Origin: Aliigemmobacter aestuarii
GTDB lineage: Bacteria > Pseudomonadota > Alphaproteobacteria > Rhodobacterales > Rhodobacteraceae
Length of the DNA stretch: 64,000 nt
Direction: 5' to 3'
Assembly: GCF_004799285.1 (NCBI RefSeq)
Contig: NZ_SSND01000001.1
Span: 1 to 64,000 of the forward strand
The position numbers were made by a program, and so were the translations under genes. The notes under the pieces were generated by a model. The model ran no database searches. It saw nothing but the letters and a program-made list of their open reading frames with translations, and was not told where the DNA came from. Below, piece after piece: positions 39,284-48,785 of the stretch. The first letter of the stretch is position 1, and each line of letters begins with the position of its first letter.

Positions 39284-40546
39284 TCACTCCTGCGCGAGGC
39301 CACCGGCATCAGGCGTCACGGCCTGCGCCACGGCCACCGCCGCAGCGAGATCGGCATCGCCCGTCACATCGGCGAGCGCATAGCTTTGCTTCAGCGCATC
39401 CGCCGACAGCGCCACGCCCTTGACGACCGAGGGGCCGTCGCCCGCAGGGCCGTAGGTTTCACCGTTCACCACGAAATAGACCGAACCGGCATTGCCCGAC
39501 CGAAGCTGGGCCGCCTGTTCCATCATCGGCACTTCGTAGCGTTCCCCGGCGTCGAGGATCTTTTCGAACAGCACGGTCCCGTCGGCGGCCGACACGCGCA
39601 CCCACGAGGGGCGCACCGCCAAAAGCTCCACCCCCGGTTTCGCCGCAGCCACGACCACCGGGCCCGGTTGCGCCGGCTCGCCGGGCATTGCATCGGCCTG
39701 CCCCGGAACCGCGCCTGCGGTTGTGTCGGCGGCGGCGGTCTGGGCCAGCGTGCCGGTCTGCCGCGGATCGATGCTGGCGATCGGACCATCGCGCGAAACA
39801 AGCACCGGCACATCCAGCGCCTGCGGGCGGTAGAGCCGGTTCATCAGTTCGGCCGAGCCGGGCGCCGGCGTCATGCCGGGGGCCTCGGCTGTCACCAGCG
39901 CATCGGCGGGGGCAGCCGCACCTTGCGGATCGGCCACGGCCACGTTGCGCAACGGGTCGATCTCGGCCACGACGGCGGGCGCACGTTCGACCGGGGCCAG
40001 CTGGACGCGCTGGACCTCCTGCAGGACCGACCAGCCGCCATAGCCGATCAGGCCGATCAGGCCGACCAGCACCACCAGAGAGCCGACCGCGCCGGGCTCG
40101 ATCCGCGACAGGATGCTTTCGCTGCGGGGAATGAAGCTGGCGTTCGGGTCGGCAAAGGGATCGCGTGCCTCGGACAGCGTCGCACGGCTGCGCAGTGCCG
40201 TCACCGACGCGGTGCTGGCGGCTGCCGACATGCCATGCGCGACCTCGAAATTCGCCTCGCGGCAGAACCGCTGGAACGCCTCGTCCGGGTTCATGCCCAG
40301 ATAGCGCGCGTAGGACCGGACATAACCGGCGATGAAGCCGGGCGTCTCGAAGGCCGATACATCCGCGTTCTCGATCGCGGCGATGTAGGTGGCCTTGATC
40401 TTCAGCTCCCGCTGCACGTCCAGAAGCGACTTGCCAAGGGTGGCCCGTTCGCCCCGCATCAGGTCCCCCAGACGCAGTTCGAAATCGTCGAATCCCTTCG
40501 GCTTGTCCTCATCCGTGGTGGAAGGAGTGTTCCTCCGCCAGATCAT
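39284..40546 (-). CDS. RodZ-like HTH/DUF4115 membrane protein
   Basis: A 420-aa protein. A cytoplasmic HTH domain (about 20-100, LGKSLLDVQRELKIKATYIAAIENADVSAF split by helices) is followed by a linker, one transmembrane helix (about 155-175, VGSLVVLVGLIGLIGYGGW), a proline/alanine-rich periplasmic linker, and a DUF4115 C-terminal domain with WVRVSAADGTVLFEKILDAG. RodZ homologues connect MreB to the elongasome. No mreB is in the window, so the role is by homology. A RodZ-ispG gene order is common in proteobacteria. Confidence 0.88.
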   Translation of the reverse strand: MIWRRNTPSTTDEDKPKGFDDFELRLGDLMRGERATLGKSLLDVQRELKIKATYIAAIENADVSAFETPGFIAGYVRSYARYLGMNPDEAFQRFCREANFEVAHGMSAAASTASVTALRSRATLSEARDPFADPNASFIPRSESILSRIEPGAVGSLVVLVGLIGLIGYGGWSVLQEVQRVQLAPVERAPAVVAEIDPLRNVAVADPQGAAAPADALVTAEAPGMTPAPGSAELMNRLYRPQALDVPVLVSRDGPIASIDPRQTGTLAQTAAADTTAGAVPGQADAMPGEPAQPGPVVVAAAKPGVELLAVRPSWVRVSAADGTVLFEKILDAGERYEVPMMEQAAQLRSGNAGSVYFVVNGETYGPAGDGPSVVKGVALSADALKQSYALADVTGDADLAAAVAVAQAVTPDAGGLAQE

Positions 40547-40660
40547 GCGTGCCCCATCCTGCCCCGTTACCGCGCGAGTCGCTTCAAGTAACGACTCATC
40601 AACGTTTCTATTGGTTAGAAACTAGCACAGGGCAAGGGGATTTGCATCCGCAGAAACCCG

Positions 40661-41890
40661 TCAGGCAGAGACCTCGGCACGATTCAGCGCACAATGCTGC
40701 CAGAGCTTGTCCATCGCCTTCACCAGCCGGTCGATCTCGCCCAGGTCATGCACCGGCGAGGGCGTGAAGCGCAGCCGTTCGGTGCCCCGCGGCACGGTCG
40801 GGAAGTTGATCGGCTGCACATAGACGCCGAACTGTTCCAGCAACATGTCCGACAGCATCTTGCAATGCACCGGATCGCCGACATGGACCGGAACGATGTG
40901 GCTGCCGTGGTCGATGATCGGCAGGCCAAGCGCCTTGAGCCGCATCTTCAGCACCTTCGCATGCATCTGGTGCTTCTCGCGCAGCGCGGCGCCGCCCTCG
41001 CCCTTCAGGAAGCGGATCGAGGCCGCCGCGCCTGCCGCCACCACCGGCGGCAGCGAGGTGGTGAAGATGAAGCCCGGCGCATAGGACCGGATCGCATCCA
41101 CCATCTTTGCGCTGGCCGCGATATAGCCGCCAAAGACCCCGAAGGCCTTGCCCATCGTGGCGTTGATGATGTCGAGCCGGTGCATCACGCCGTCGCGTTC
41201 GGCCACACCGGCGCCCCGCGCGCCGTACATGCCAACGGCATGAACCTCATCCAGATAGGTCAGCGCGCCGAATTCGTCGGCGACGTCACAGATTTCGGCG
41301 ATCGGCCCGAAATCGCCATCCATCGAATAGACCGATTCAAAGGCGATCAGCTTGGGCGCGGCCGGATCGTCGGCGGCGATCAGTTCACGCAGATGCGCCA
41401 CGTCATTGTGCCGGAAGATCCGCTTCAGCCCGTTTCCGCGCCGCACGCCTTCGATCATCGAGGCGTGGTTCAGCGCGTCGGAATAGATGATCAGCCCCGG
41501 AAAGATCGTGCGCAGCGTCGACAGCGTCGCGTCATTGGCGATGTAGGCCGAGGAAAAGATCAGCGCCGCTTCCTTCTGGTGCAGATCGGCGATCTCGGCC
41601 TCGAGCCGCTTGTGATAGACCGTCGTGCCCGAGATGTTGCGCGTGCCGCCCGACCCCGCGCCGGTGGCATCCAGCGCCTCGTGCATGGCGGCCAGAACCT
41701 CGGGGTGCTGGCCCATGCCCAGGTAGTCGTTGCCGCACCAGACGGTGATCGCCTTCTCGCTTCCGTCGGGGCGCTTCCAGACGGCATTGGGAAACTGGCC
41801 GCGCCGGCGCTCGATGTCGATGAAGGTCCGGTAACGCCCCTCTTCGTGCAGGCGGTTGAGGGCGGCGTCCAGAGCGGCGGAATAGTCCAT
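40661..41890 (-). CDS. hemA: 5-aminolevulinate synthase
   Basis: A 409-aa PLP enzyme condensing glycine and succinyl-CoA (Shemin pathway), the first step of tetrapyrrole synthesis in alphaproteobacteria. The PLP lysine is Lys248 in [15 protein letters not shown]. Other family segments are [41 protein letters not shown] and [18 protein letters not shown] 41890 gives the known family N-terminus [12 protein letters not shown] heme regulatory CP motif is not obvious. A consensus FnrL box sits 73 bp upstream, so expression probably rises under low oxygen. Confidence 0.97.
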   Translation of the reverse strand: MDYSAALDAALNRLHEEGRYRTFIDIERRRGQFPNAVWKRPDGSEKAITVWCGNDYLGMGQHPEVLAAMHEALDATGAGSGGTRNISGTTVYHKRLEAEIADLHQKEAALIFSSAYIANDATLSTLRTIFPGLIIYSDALNHASMIEGVRRGNGLKRIFRHNDVAHLRELIAADDPAAPKLIAFESVYSMDGDFGPIAEICDVADEFGALTYLDEVHAVGMYGARGAGVAERDGVMHRLDIINATMGKAFGVFGGYIAASAKMVDAIRSYAPGFIFTTSLPPVVAAGAAASIRFLKGEGGAALREKHQMHAKVLKMRLKALGLPIIDHGSHIVPVHVGDPVHCKMLSDMLLEQFGVYVQPINFPTVPRGTERLRFTPSPVHDLGEIDRLVKAMDKLWQHCALNRAEVSA

Positions 41891-41962
41891 TTCAGTCTCC
41901 CTTGCGCCGGGTTCGCTCCGGCAGGCTGGGTTCAGGGGTAGCGCCCCCTTTTGCACATTGCC

Positions 41963-41976
41963 TTGATATCGGTCAA
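41963..41976 (-). promoter_or_regulatory. FnrL-type box upstream of hemA
   Basis: TTGAT-ATCG-GTCAA matches the FNR/FnrL consensus TTGAT-N4-(A/G)TCAA. Its near edge is 73 bp upstream of the hemA start codon in a 392-bp intergenic region. Oxygen-responsive control of hemA by FnrL is known in Rhodobacter. Confidence 0.8.
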
Positions 41977-41985
41977 ATCATGACT

Positions 41986-41999
41986 CGAATATCGGTCAA
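41986..41999 (-). promoter_or_regulatory. degenerate second FNR-like site upstream of hemA
   Basis: CGAAT-ATCG-GTCAA repeats the right half of the FnrL box exactly (ATATCGGTCAA), displaced by 23 bp. The left half-site is damaged. It may be a low-affinity second site. Confidence 0.4.
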
Positions 42000-42188
42000 T
42001 TTGCCGCCCCCGTTCCCCGGCGAAGGCAAGGGGGGCTGTCTGCCCCGCTGTTTGGCTGCGCCAAATTCACCCCCCGAGGGGATTTTCTTCAGGTTGAACG
42101 ACATTTTAAGTCAAATTTGCTTCACACTGGCTCAAGTATCCCGGGGGTGAGCCGCCGCAGGCGGCGAGGGGGGCAGAGCCCGCTGCCA

Positions 42189-42239
42189 GCGCCGGTCCGG
42201 GCAGCGCCGGTCTGGACAGTGCCGGTCTGGACAGTGCCG
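42189..42239. repeat. three 15-bp tandem repeats upstream of the M20 peptidase gene
   Basis: Units GCGCCGGTCCGGGCA (42189), GCGCCGGTCTGGACA (42204) and GTGCCGGTCTGGACA (42219) plus a 6-bp partial fourth copy. The array ends 43 bp before ATG 42283. The rest of this 392-bp hemA/M20 intergenic region holds the FNR sites and no gene. Confidence 0.85.
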
Positions 42240-42282
42240 TGCCACCTGCTAGCGTGGCGCCACCGCTGCGAAGGAGGCCCGC

Positions 42283-43668
42283 ATGACGCTTGATCCCGTT
42301 CTGACCCGTATCGACGCCGATCTTCCCCAAGCGCTCGACCGTTTGATGGCGCTCTTGCGCATTCCGTCGATCTCGACCGACCCGGCCTATGCGGCCGACT
42401 GCGCCCGGGCCGCCGACTGGCTGGTCGAGGACCTGAAATCGCTTGGCTTCGACGCGTCGAGCCGACCGACGCCAGGGCATCCGATGGTGGTCGCACATGC
42501 CGAGGGTCCGAAGGGCCGTGCCACGCCGCATTTCCTGTTCTACGGGCATTACGACGTGCAGCCGGTCGATCCGCTGTCCCTGTGGGACCGCGACCCGTTC
42601 GACCCCGAGTTGCAGGAGACGCCAAAGGGCCGGGTGATCCGCGCGCGCGGCGCCTCCGACGACAAGGGCCAGCTGATGACCTTCATCGAGGCGATGCGGG
42701 CCTGGAAGGCCGTCCACGGCGAGATGCCCTGCCGGATCACGATCTTCCTTGAGGGCGAAGAGGAATCGGGGTCGCCCTCGCTGATCCCGTTCATGCAGGA
42801 GAACGCCGAAGAATTGCGCGCGGACATCGCGATGATCTGCGACACCGGCCTGTTCCAGGACACCGCGCCCGCCATTGTGACCATGCTGCGGGGGCTCCTG
42901 GGCGAAGAGATCACGATCCGCGGCCCGTCGAAGGACCTTCATTCGGGGATGTATGGCGGGGCTGCGATCAACCCGATCCGGGTGCTGTCGCGGATTCTGG
43001 CCAACATGCATGATGCCGCCGGACGCATCACGATTCCGCATTTCTATGACGGGGTGACGGAACTGCCGGACGAGATTCGCGCCCAGTGGCAGGCGCTGGC
43101 CTTCGATCATGCGCGGTTTCTGGGCGATGTGGGCCTGTCGCAGCCCGCGGGCGAACAGGACCGCACGCCGCTCGAGATGATCTGGTCGCGCCCGACGGCC
43201 GAGATCAACGGCATCTGGGGCGGCTACACCGGCGACGGGTTCAAGACCGTGCTGCCCTCCGAGGCCCATGCCAAGGTCAGCTTCCGCCTGGTGGGCGGGC
43301 AGGACCCTCAGGCGCTGAGAACCCATTTCCGCGACTGGGTGCGCGCCCAGCTTCCCCCCGATTGCAGCGTCGAATTCCAGGACCACGGCGCCAGCCCTGC
43401 GGGGCAGATGCAGATCGGGCATCCGGCTTTCGATGCCGCACGGCGGGCGCTTTCGGCGGAATGGGGGCGGCCTGCGGCCTATGTCGGCTGCGGCGGGTCG
43501 ATCCCGATCGCGGGCTATTTCAAGTCGATCCTGGGGATGGATGCGATGCTTCTGGGATTCGGCCGGGACGATGACCAGATCCACAGCCCTAACGAGAAAT
43601 ACGATCTGGAATGCTTCCACAAGGGGATCCGGTCCTGGGCGCGGGTTCTGGCCGGGCTGACCGGATGA
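42283..43668 (+). CDS. M20 family metallopeptidase (dipeptidase-like)
   Basis: A 461-aa zinc hydrolase of the M20/M25/M40 group. The metal-site motif HFLFYGHYDVQPVDP supplies the first His and Asp; FLEGEEESGSPSL provides the catalytic glutamate pair; GGSIPIAGYF is near the last ligand region. A dimerisation lid domain lies at about 210-330. Substrate is probably a dipeptide or N-acylated amino acid; sequence alone does not settle it. AAGGAGG precedes ATG 42283. The stop codon overlaps the next gene start as ATGA. Confidence 0.9.
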   Translation: MTLDPVLTRIDADLPQALDRLMALLRIPSISTDPAYAADCARAADWLVEDLKSLGFDASSRPTPGHPMVVAHAEGPKGRATPHFLFYGHYDVQPVDPLSLWDRDPFDPELQETPKGRVIRARGASDDKGQLMTFIEAMRAWKAVHGEMPCRITIFLEGEEESGSPSLIPFMQENAEELRADIAMICDTGLFQDTAPAIVTMLRGLLGEEITIRGPSKDLHSGMYGGAAINPIRVLSRILANMHDAAGRITIPHFYDGVTELPDEIRAQWQALAFDHARFLGDVGLSQPAGEQDRTPLEMIWSRPTAEINGIWGGYTGDGFKTVLPSEAHAKVSFRLVGGQDPQALRTHFRDWVRAQLPPDCSVEFQDHGASPAGQMQIGHPAFDAARRALSAEWGRPAAYVGCGGSIPIAGYFKSILGMDAMLLGFGRDDDQIHSPNEKYDLECFHKGIRSWARVLAGLTG

Positions 43669-44156
43669 GCGACATCGCGTCCCGCCCCGGCCCCTCCGGT
43701 CCCCCCGGCCCCCCCGGTCTTGAGATCCGGGATGCCATGCCCGCCGATGAAGCGGGCTGGCGCGACCTCTGGGCGGGGTTTCTGGCCTATTACGGCGTCA
43801 CGCTTGACCCGGAGGTGACGGATCACACCTGGGCGCGGCTGATGGACCCCGAAAACAGGCTGTCGGCGCGGCTCGCTTTCCTTGACGGTCGGATGGCGGG
43901 GTTCGCCATCCATCACCATCACGATTCGACCTGGGTGAAGGGCTGCGACTGCTATCTCGAAGACCTCTACGTCGCCGGGCACGCCCGCCGCCGGGGCGTG
44001 GCCCGCGCGCTGATCGAGGATCTGATCGGGATCGCCCGCGCCCGGGGGTGGAGGCGGCTCTACTGGAACACGGATGCCGCAAACGCAGATGCGCGGGCGC
44101 TTTATGACCGGTTCACCGAAAGCGACGGCCATATCCGGTATCGAATGCCGCTTTGA
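43665..44156 (+). CDS. GNAT family N-acetyltransferase
   Basis: A 163-aa protein starting at ATG 43665, overlapping the M20 stop by 4 bp. Acetyl-CoA motif A appears as LYVAGHARRRGVARALIEDL, with a late WNTDAANADARALYDRF segment typical of motif B. The N-terminal ~18 residues are a Gly/Pro-rich stretch (RPGPSGPPGPPG) coded by a short C-rich repeat, which is unusual for the family and probably disordered. Coupling with the M20 peptidase suggests linked action on an amino-acid or peptide substrate (inference). Confidence 0.87.
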   Translation: MSDIASRPGPSGPPGPPGLEIRDAMPADEAGWRDLWAGFLAYYGVTLDPEVTDHTWARLMDPENRLSARLAFLDGRMAGFAIHHHHDSTWVKGCDCYLEDLYVAGHARRRGVARALIEDLIGIARARGWRRLYWNTDAANADARALYDRFTESDGHIRYRMPL

Positions 44157-44168
44157 TGCGGGCCGGCG

Positions 44169-44390
44169 CTATCCTTTGACAAGCGCCATCCGCGCCAGTT
44201 TGGCCAGCAGAAGGACCCAGGGCGCGCCATGCATAAGAAGGTCGCCGATGTCGATTGGCTTTGTCAGTTGCCCCTGCGCCAGCATCCTGAGCTTTTCCAC
44301 GATATGCGGCTCGGGGAAGAACGGCGCGAGGCCCAGTGTCAGCGAAGCGAGGATCAGGATGTTCAACGGCAGCGAGTCGAGGAATTGCAT
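44169..44390 (-). CDS. small conserved membrane protein
   Basis: A 73-aa protein with two hydrophobic segments (LNILILASLTLGLAPFF and APWVLLLAKLARMALV) joined by EPHIVEKLRMLAQGQL and the motif KPIDIGDLLMHG. The pattern LAPF-PEPH-EKL-ML...IDI-DLL-HG recurs in short proteins of many proteobacteria, sometimes labelled RND transporter without evidence. GGAGAC lies just upstream of ATG 44390. Convergent with the GNAT gene, 12 bp apart. Function unknown. Confidence 0.75.
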   Translation of the reverse strand: MQFLDSLPLNILILASLTLGLAPFFPEPHIVEKLRMLAQGQLTKPIDIGDLLMHGAPWVLLLAKLARMALVKG

Positions 44391-44515
44391 GGGCGTCTCC
44401 GGTTTCGGCCCGCTTATACATTCACGGTAAGGAATATGAAACCCCTGGACGGAAGCGTCCGGACTGGCACCAGCGTCCCCTGCCCCTGCACATGACCCCG
44501 GAAAGGACATCACCG

Positions 44516-44824
44516 ATGGAAACCACCCCCGACAGGACGGCCACATCCGGCGAGGTCCGGCTTTCGGGCCGGCTGATCTGTGCAACCGAAGCCGAGGCGG
44601 AAACGGTGCTGCGCCACCTGCCCGAACACATCCGCCTGACCCGCGCGGAACCCGGTTGCCTGTCTTTCGAGGTGACCGGGACGGCGGACCCGATGGTCTG
44701 GCAGGTCGAGGAAACCTTCGCCGATCCCGCCGCCTTCACCGCCCATCAGACCCGAACGCGCGCCTCACTCTGGGGAAAGGCCACGGCGGGGATCCGGCGG
44801 GAATTCGTTGTGACGGGGATGTGA
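44516..44824 (+). CDS. antibiotic biosynthesis monooxygenase-type protein
   Basis: A 102-aa dimeric alpha/beta ferredoxin-like (ABM) protein. Core motifs are HIRLTRAEPGCLSFEVTG, followed by WQVEETFADPAAFTAHQTR. Such proteins act as cofactor-free monooxygenases or quinol/heme-handling enzymes; the exact reaction is unknown here. GGAAAGGA precedes ATG 44516. The 125-bp gap to the divergent 73-aa gene is its promoter region. Confidence 0.85.
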   Translation: METTPDRTATSGEVRLSGRLICATEAEAETVLRHLPEHIRLTRAEPGCLSFEVTGTADPMVWQVEETFADPAAFTAHQTRTRASLWGKATAGIRREFVVTGM

Positions 44825-44984
44825 AGCGGGCCCCGTTCATGGCGGGCGGTCACGGCGGACGGAACGGACGGGTGATCCTGCAACCGGTCGCGCAAGTGGC
44901 GCTTGCCGTGTCGCCTGTGGCAATAACCGTATCGCCTGCGGCCGCATCCGCATCCGGCGTTCGAAGCCCCGCGTAAAGCGAACA

Positions 44985-45001
44985 GCCGCCCGGTGGGCGG
45001 C
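44985..45001 (-). terminator. possible terminator downstream of the tRNA-Asp pair
   Basis: GCCGCCC and GGGCGGC form a 7-bp stem with a 3-nt loop, 16 bp beyond the 3' end of the last tRNA-Asp on the minus strand; TGTTCGCTTT follows. Confidence 0.45.
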
Positions 45002-45016
45002 CCTTGCGGAAGAAAG

Positions 45017-45093
45017 TGGCGCGGTTGACGGGGCTCGAACCCGCGACCCCCGGCGTGACAGGCCGGTACTCTAACCGACTGAGCTACAACCGC
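45017..45093 (-). tRNA. tRNA-Asp (GUC), second in transcription order
   Basis: A 77-nt cloverleaf on the minus strand: acceptor GCGGTTG/CAACCGC, T8-A9, D-arm GCTC/GAGT, anticodon arm CCGGC-CTGTCAC-GCCGG (anticodon GTC), T-arm GCGGGTTCGAGCCCCGT, discriminator G73 (an Asp identity base) and encoded CCA. Identical to the upstream copy 35 bp away. Confidence 0.97.
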
Positions 45094-45128
45094 GCATTGG
45101 GGCGTCTGGTCTGTGTATGGGCAGGCAG

Positions 45129-45205
45129 TGGCGCGGTTGACGGGGCTCGAACCCGCGACCCCCGGCGTGACAGGCCGGTACTCTAACCGACTGAGCTACA
45201 ACCGC
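45129..45205 (-). tRNA. tRNA-Asp (GUC), first in transcription order
   Basis: Identical in sequence to the copy at 45017-45093, with encoded CCA. The spacer between the two is only 35 bp, so they are probably one transcript processed by RNases. Confidence 0.97.
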
Positions 45206-45302
45206 GCGTCTGCTGCCCGGCCCAAGGACCGAACGTGGGGGGTGTTTACGCATCCCTTGGGGGGACGTCAAGCGCCCGCGACGCGATTTTTCACCCCGTC
45301 GT

Positions 45303-46241
45303 TCAGCGCAGTGGCGCGGGAATGAATTCGGCGTCATCCTCGGGCGGAAGGCGGAAGCGGCCATGCGCCCAGTCCCCCGCCCGCCATGCCTCGCGCGCGG
45401 CGTCGATGCGTTCCTGCGAAGAGGCGACGAAGTTCCACCAGATGTATCGGGGCCCGTCCATCGTGGCCCCGCCAAGCAGCATCAGCCGTGCCCCCTCGGC
45501 GCCGGCCTTGACGCTGATCCGGTCGCCGGGCCGGAACACCAGCATCTGGCCCGGCCCGAAGCCCTGCCCGGCCACCGTGACCTCGCCGGTCAGGACATAG
45601 ACGCCCCGGTCCTCGTGATTGTCGGGCAGCGGCAGCGCGGCGCCGGGGGCCAGCGTCGCGTCGGCGTAGAAGGTTTCCGAGGCGACCGGCACAGGCACCG
45701 TTTCCCCCCAGGCCGAGCCGAGGATCAGGCGGACGGACTTTCCCTCGCCCTCCAGCACCGGCAGCCGGTCGGACCCGGCATGCAGGAAGGCGGCCGGGTC
45801 GTCTTCGGCGTCCTTGGGCAGGGCCATCCAGCTTTGCAGGCCGAACATCGCATGCGGCCTGTGGCGCAGATCGCCGTCGGTGCGTTCGGAATGGGTGATC
45901 CCGTGCCCCGCCGTCATCAGGTTCACCGCGCCGGGCTCGATCCAGATGTCGGTTCCCAGGCTGTCGCGGTGATGGAGCTTGCCCTTCAGCAGATAGGTCA
46001 CGGTCGCCAGCCCGATATGCGGGTGCGGGCGCACGTCGATCCCCTGCCCCGTCAGGAACTCCGCCGGGCCCATCTGGTCGAAGAAGATGAACGGCCCCAC
46101 CATCTGCCGCCGGGCCGAGGGCAGCGCGCGGCGCACCTCGAACCCGCCAAGGTCGCGGGCGCGGGCCACGATGACCGTTTCAATGGCATCGACGGCATCG
46201 CCGATCGGGATTTCCGGGTCGAGAACGGGGTTCCAGCTCAT
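45303..46241 (-). CDS. pirin family protein
   Basis: A 312-aa bicupin. The N-terminal domain has the metal-site motif VRPHPHIGLATVTYLL followed by HRDSLG and GHGITHSERT, which carry the His/Glu ligands. The C-terminal cupin (about 180-290) is degenerate, as usual. Bacterial pirins have quercetin dioxygenase or regulatory roles; which applies is unknown. AAGGA precedes ATG 46241; the long upstream in-frame extension is rejected as antisense noise. Divergent from the MttB gene across 221 bp with no further gene. Confidence 0.9.
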   Translation of the reverse strand: MSWNPVLDPEIPIGDAVDAIETVIVARARDLGGFEVRRALPSARRQMVGPFIFFDQMGPAEFLTGQGIDVRPHPHIGLATVTYLLKGKLHHRDSLGTDIWIEPGAVNLMTAGHGITHSERTDGDLRHRPHAMFGLQSWMALPKDAEDDPAAFLHAGSDRLPVLEGEGKSVRLILGSAWGETVPVPVASETFYADATLAPGAALPLPDNHEDRGVYVLTGEVTVAGQGFGPGQMLVFRPGDRISVKAGAEGARLMLLGGATMDGPRYIWWNFVASSQERIDAAREAWRAGDWAHGRFRLPPEDDAEFIPAPLR

Positions 46242-46462
46242 CTCGCATATCCTTTCATTGCCCGAAAAGATAACCCCGATCCGTGGGTTTTCACCCTTGA
46301 AACCGGCCCGCCCCCCGCACGGGTCTTGTGCATGAGGGCACATCGGGCGCCCCACCCGGCGCAAGCCCCCGGAACAGCGGTGGAATTCACGCCATCCATT
46401 GAAGCGCAGGGGCCGGCGTTGCATGCTGGCGCCGAACGCCGCTTTCGCGAAAGGCCCGCCCG

Positions 46463-47986
46463 ATGACCACGCAGCACCGCCACCGCCGCCGCGACCGGTC
46501 CGAGGTGCCCGCCCGCGCGGGCTATGGCCACCTGCGCCACCCTTTCGCGCCGCAGGGCACCTTTTCGGAAGACGAGGTTGCGGCGATGCACGACACCGCG
46601 CTGCGGGTTCTGGAAAACCTTGGCATCCGCGTGTTGCTGGACGAGGCGCGCGCGCTTTACCGGGCGGGCGGTGCAATCGTGGATGACAGCGCCCAGATGG
46701 TTCGCATCGGGCGCGAGATGGTCGAGGCGGCGCTGGCCACGGCGCCCCGGTCGATCCGCCTGCGCGCCGCCGATCCCGGCCATGAACAGCGCTTCGAGCC
46801 GGGCGCGCTGCTGCTTGAGGCGGGGTCGGGCTGCCCCAATGTCACCGACCGGCTGCGCGGCCGCCGCGCCGGGTCGCGCGAAACCTATGTCGAGACGCTG
46901 CGCCTTCAGCAATCCTTCGACGTGATCCACATGCACGGGCCGTCCGCCGAACCGCAGGACGTGCCGACCGATCTGCGCCATTACGCGCTGATGGAGGATC
47001 AGCTGACCAATTGCACCAAGCCGCTGTTCGTCTATGCGCGCGGGCGCGGGCAGGTCGAACAGTCGTTCGAGATGATCCGGCTGGCCCGCAACCTTGACGA
47101 GGCCGCGTTTCAGGACGGGGTCTGGGCGACGACGGTGATCAACTCGAATTCGCCGCGCCAGCTTGACGTGCCGATGGCGCGCGGGATCATCGACTTTGCC
47201 CGCGCCGGGCAGTTGAGCCTGATCACCCCCTTCTGCCTTGCCGGGGCGATGGCGCCGGTCACGATGGCGGGCGCGCTGGTCCTGCAGCATGCCGAGGCGC
47301 TGGCCGGGATCACGCTGGCGCAGCTTGCCCGGCCGGGCGCGCCGGTGGCCTATGGCGGCTTTGCCTCGAATGTGGACATGAAATCCGGCGCACCGGCCTT
47401 CGGCACGCCCGAACACATCCGCGCGAACCTCGGGTCCGGCCAGCTTGCCCGCCACATCGGCCTGCCGTGGCGGTCGGCCTCGGGGGCGGCCTCGAACGTG
47501 GCCGATGCGCAGGGCGCGCAGGAAACGGTGATGGCGCTCTGGGGGGCGCTTCTGGCGCAGGCCACGGTGACGATCCACGCGGCGGGCTGGCTGGAGGGCG
47601 GGCTGACCTTCGGCTACGAGAAATTCATCATCGACATCGAGGCGCTTCAGACGGTGGCCGAACTCTGCCGCAAGGCCCCCGCCGACATGGCGGCGCTGGC
47701 CTATGACGCGATTGCCGAGGTCGAACCGGGCGGGCATTTCTTTGCCGCGCAGCACACGATGGAACGCTACCAGACCGCCTTCTATGCGCCGCTGGTGGCC
47801 GATCTGTCGAACCACGGCCAGTGGCGCGAGAACGGCAGCCTGACCGCCGATCAGCGCGCCACCGCGATCTGGCAGCGCGTGCTGGCCGACTTCACACCCC
47901 CCGCCGCCTGCGAGGGTGTGGCCGAACGGCTGGCGCCCTACCTCGCCGAAGGGCGCAGAAGGGGCGGCGTCGCGCCCGAAGGCTGA
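46463..47986 (+). CDS. MttB-family methyltransferase homologue, non-pyrrolysine
   Basis: A 507-aa protein of the trimethylamine methyltransferase (COG5598) superfamily, with the pattern [37 protein letters not shown] and [17 protein letters not shown]. The frame is continuous, with no in-frame amber codon, so it is not a pyrrolysine enzyme. Relatives of this kind include glycine-betaine methyltransferases that need a corrinoid partner, but no corrinoid protein gene lies in the window. Substrate is therefore open. The basic N-terminus (HRHRRRDR) is unusual. The ABC transporter genes follow 76 bp downstream. Confidence 0.88.
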   Translation: MTTQHRHRRRDRSEVPARAGYGHLRHPFAPQGTFSEDEVAAMHDTALRVLENLGIRVLLDEARALYRAGGAIVDDSAQMVRIGREMVEAALATAPRSIRLRAADPGHEQRFEPGALLLEAGSGCPNVTDRLRGRRAGSRETYVETLRLQQSFDVIHMHGPSAEPQDVPTDLRHYALMEDQLTNCTKPLFVYARGRGQVEQSFEMIRLARNLDEAAFQDGVWATTVINSNSPRQLDVPMARGIIDFARAGQLSLITPFCLAGAMAPVTMAGALVLQHAEALAGITLAQLARPGAPVAYGGFASNVDMKSGAPAFGTPEHIRANLGSGQLARHIGLPWRSASGAASNVADAQGAQETVMALWGALLAQATVTIHAAGWLEGGLTFGYEKFIIDIEALQTVAELCRKAPADMAALAYDAIAEVEPGGHFFAAQHTMERYQTAFYAPLVADLSNHGQWRENGSLTADQRATAIWQRVLADFTPPAACEGVAERLAPYLAEGRRRGGVAPEG

Positions 47987-48062
47987 AGCCGAAGGCGAAA
48001 GGCGCGGCCTGCCGCTTGACCTGCGTCAACGACCCGCGTTCACTGTCGGGCGAGGTTCGGCC

Positions 48063-48785
48063 ATGTCAGAAAGCCCAGATTCCCCTCCCGTCTTCCGGAC
48101 TGAAGCCGTGACCCGCGTCTATCGCACCGGCGCGGTGGATGTCTGGGCGCTGCGCGGGGTGGACCTGACGCTTGCGGAAGGCGAACTGGTGGTCCTTCTG
48201 GGCGCCTCGGGGTCGGGCAAGTCGACGCTGGTCAACATCCTTGGCGGGCTCGATCTTGCGACAAGCGGGCGTGTCTTCTTCCGTGGTCAGGACCTGTCGC
48301 GCGCCAGCGACCGGGAACTGACCGCCTACCGGCGCGACCATGTGGGATTCGTCTTCCAGTTCTACAATCTGGTGCCAAGCCTGACGGCGCGGGAAAACGT
48401 GGCCCTTGTGACCGAGATCGCCCGCCGCCCGATGCCCGCCGAAGAGGCGCTGGCGCGGGTCGGTCTGGCGCACAGGATGGATCACTTCCCAGCCGAGCTG
48501 TCGGGCGGCGAACAGCAGCGCGTGGCCATCGCCCGCGCCATCGCCAAGCAGCCCGACGTGCTTCTGTGCGACGAACCGACCGGGGCGCTGGACAGCGCGA
48601 CCGGCGTGCAGGTGCTGGAAGCGCTTTATGAGGTGAACCGCGATCTGGGAACGGCCACCGTGCTGATCACCCACAACGCCGCGATCCAGCGCATCGCACA
48701 TCGGGTGATCGTGCTGGCCGACGGCAAGGTGGTGCGCGACGAACGCAACGCAGCCCGCGTCTTGCCGGCGGAGGTCAGCTGGTGA
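48063..48785 (+). CDS. ABC transporter ATP-binding protein (LolD/MacB type)
   Basis: A 240-aa ATPase with Walker [11 protein letters not shown]-loop [10 protein letters not shown], signature [14 protein letters not shown], Walker [13 protein letters not shown] and switch His in LITHNA. It belongs to the LolD/FtsE/MacB group that powers FtsX-fold permeases. ATG 48063 is chosen because an upstream in-frame start lies inside the MttB gene. The stop codon overlaps the permease start (GTGA), so stoichiometric synthesis is likely. Confidence 0.93.
   Translation: MSESPDSPPVFRTEAVTRVYRTGAVDVWALRGVDLTLAEGELVVLLGASGSGKSTLVNILGGLDLATSGRVFFRGQDLSRASDRELTAYRRDHVGFVFQFYNLVPSLTARENVALVTEIARRPMPAEEALARVGLAHRMDHFPAELSGGEQQRVAIARAIAKQPDVLLCDEPTGALDSATGVQVLEALYEVNRDLGTATVLITHNAAIQRIAHRVIVLADGKVVRDERNAARVLPAEVSW

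Noticed and set aside
45004-45325. Short plus-strand ORFs with a repeated RLTGLEPATPGVTGRY segment
   Set aside because: They are translations of the antisense strand of the two tRNA-Asp genes.
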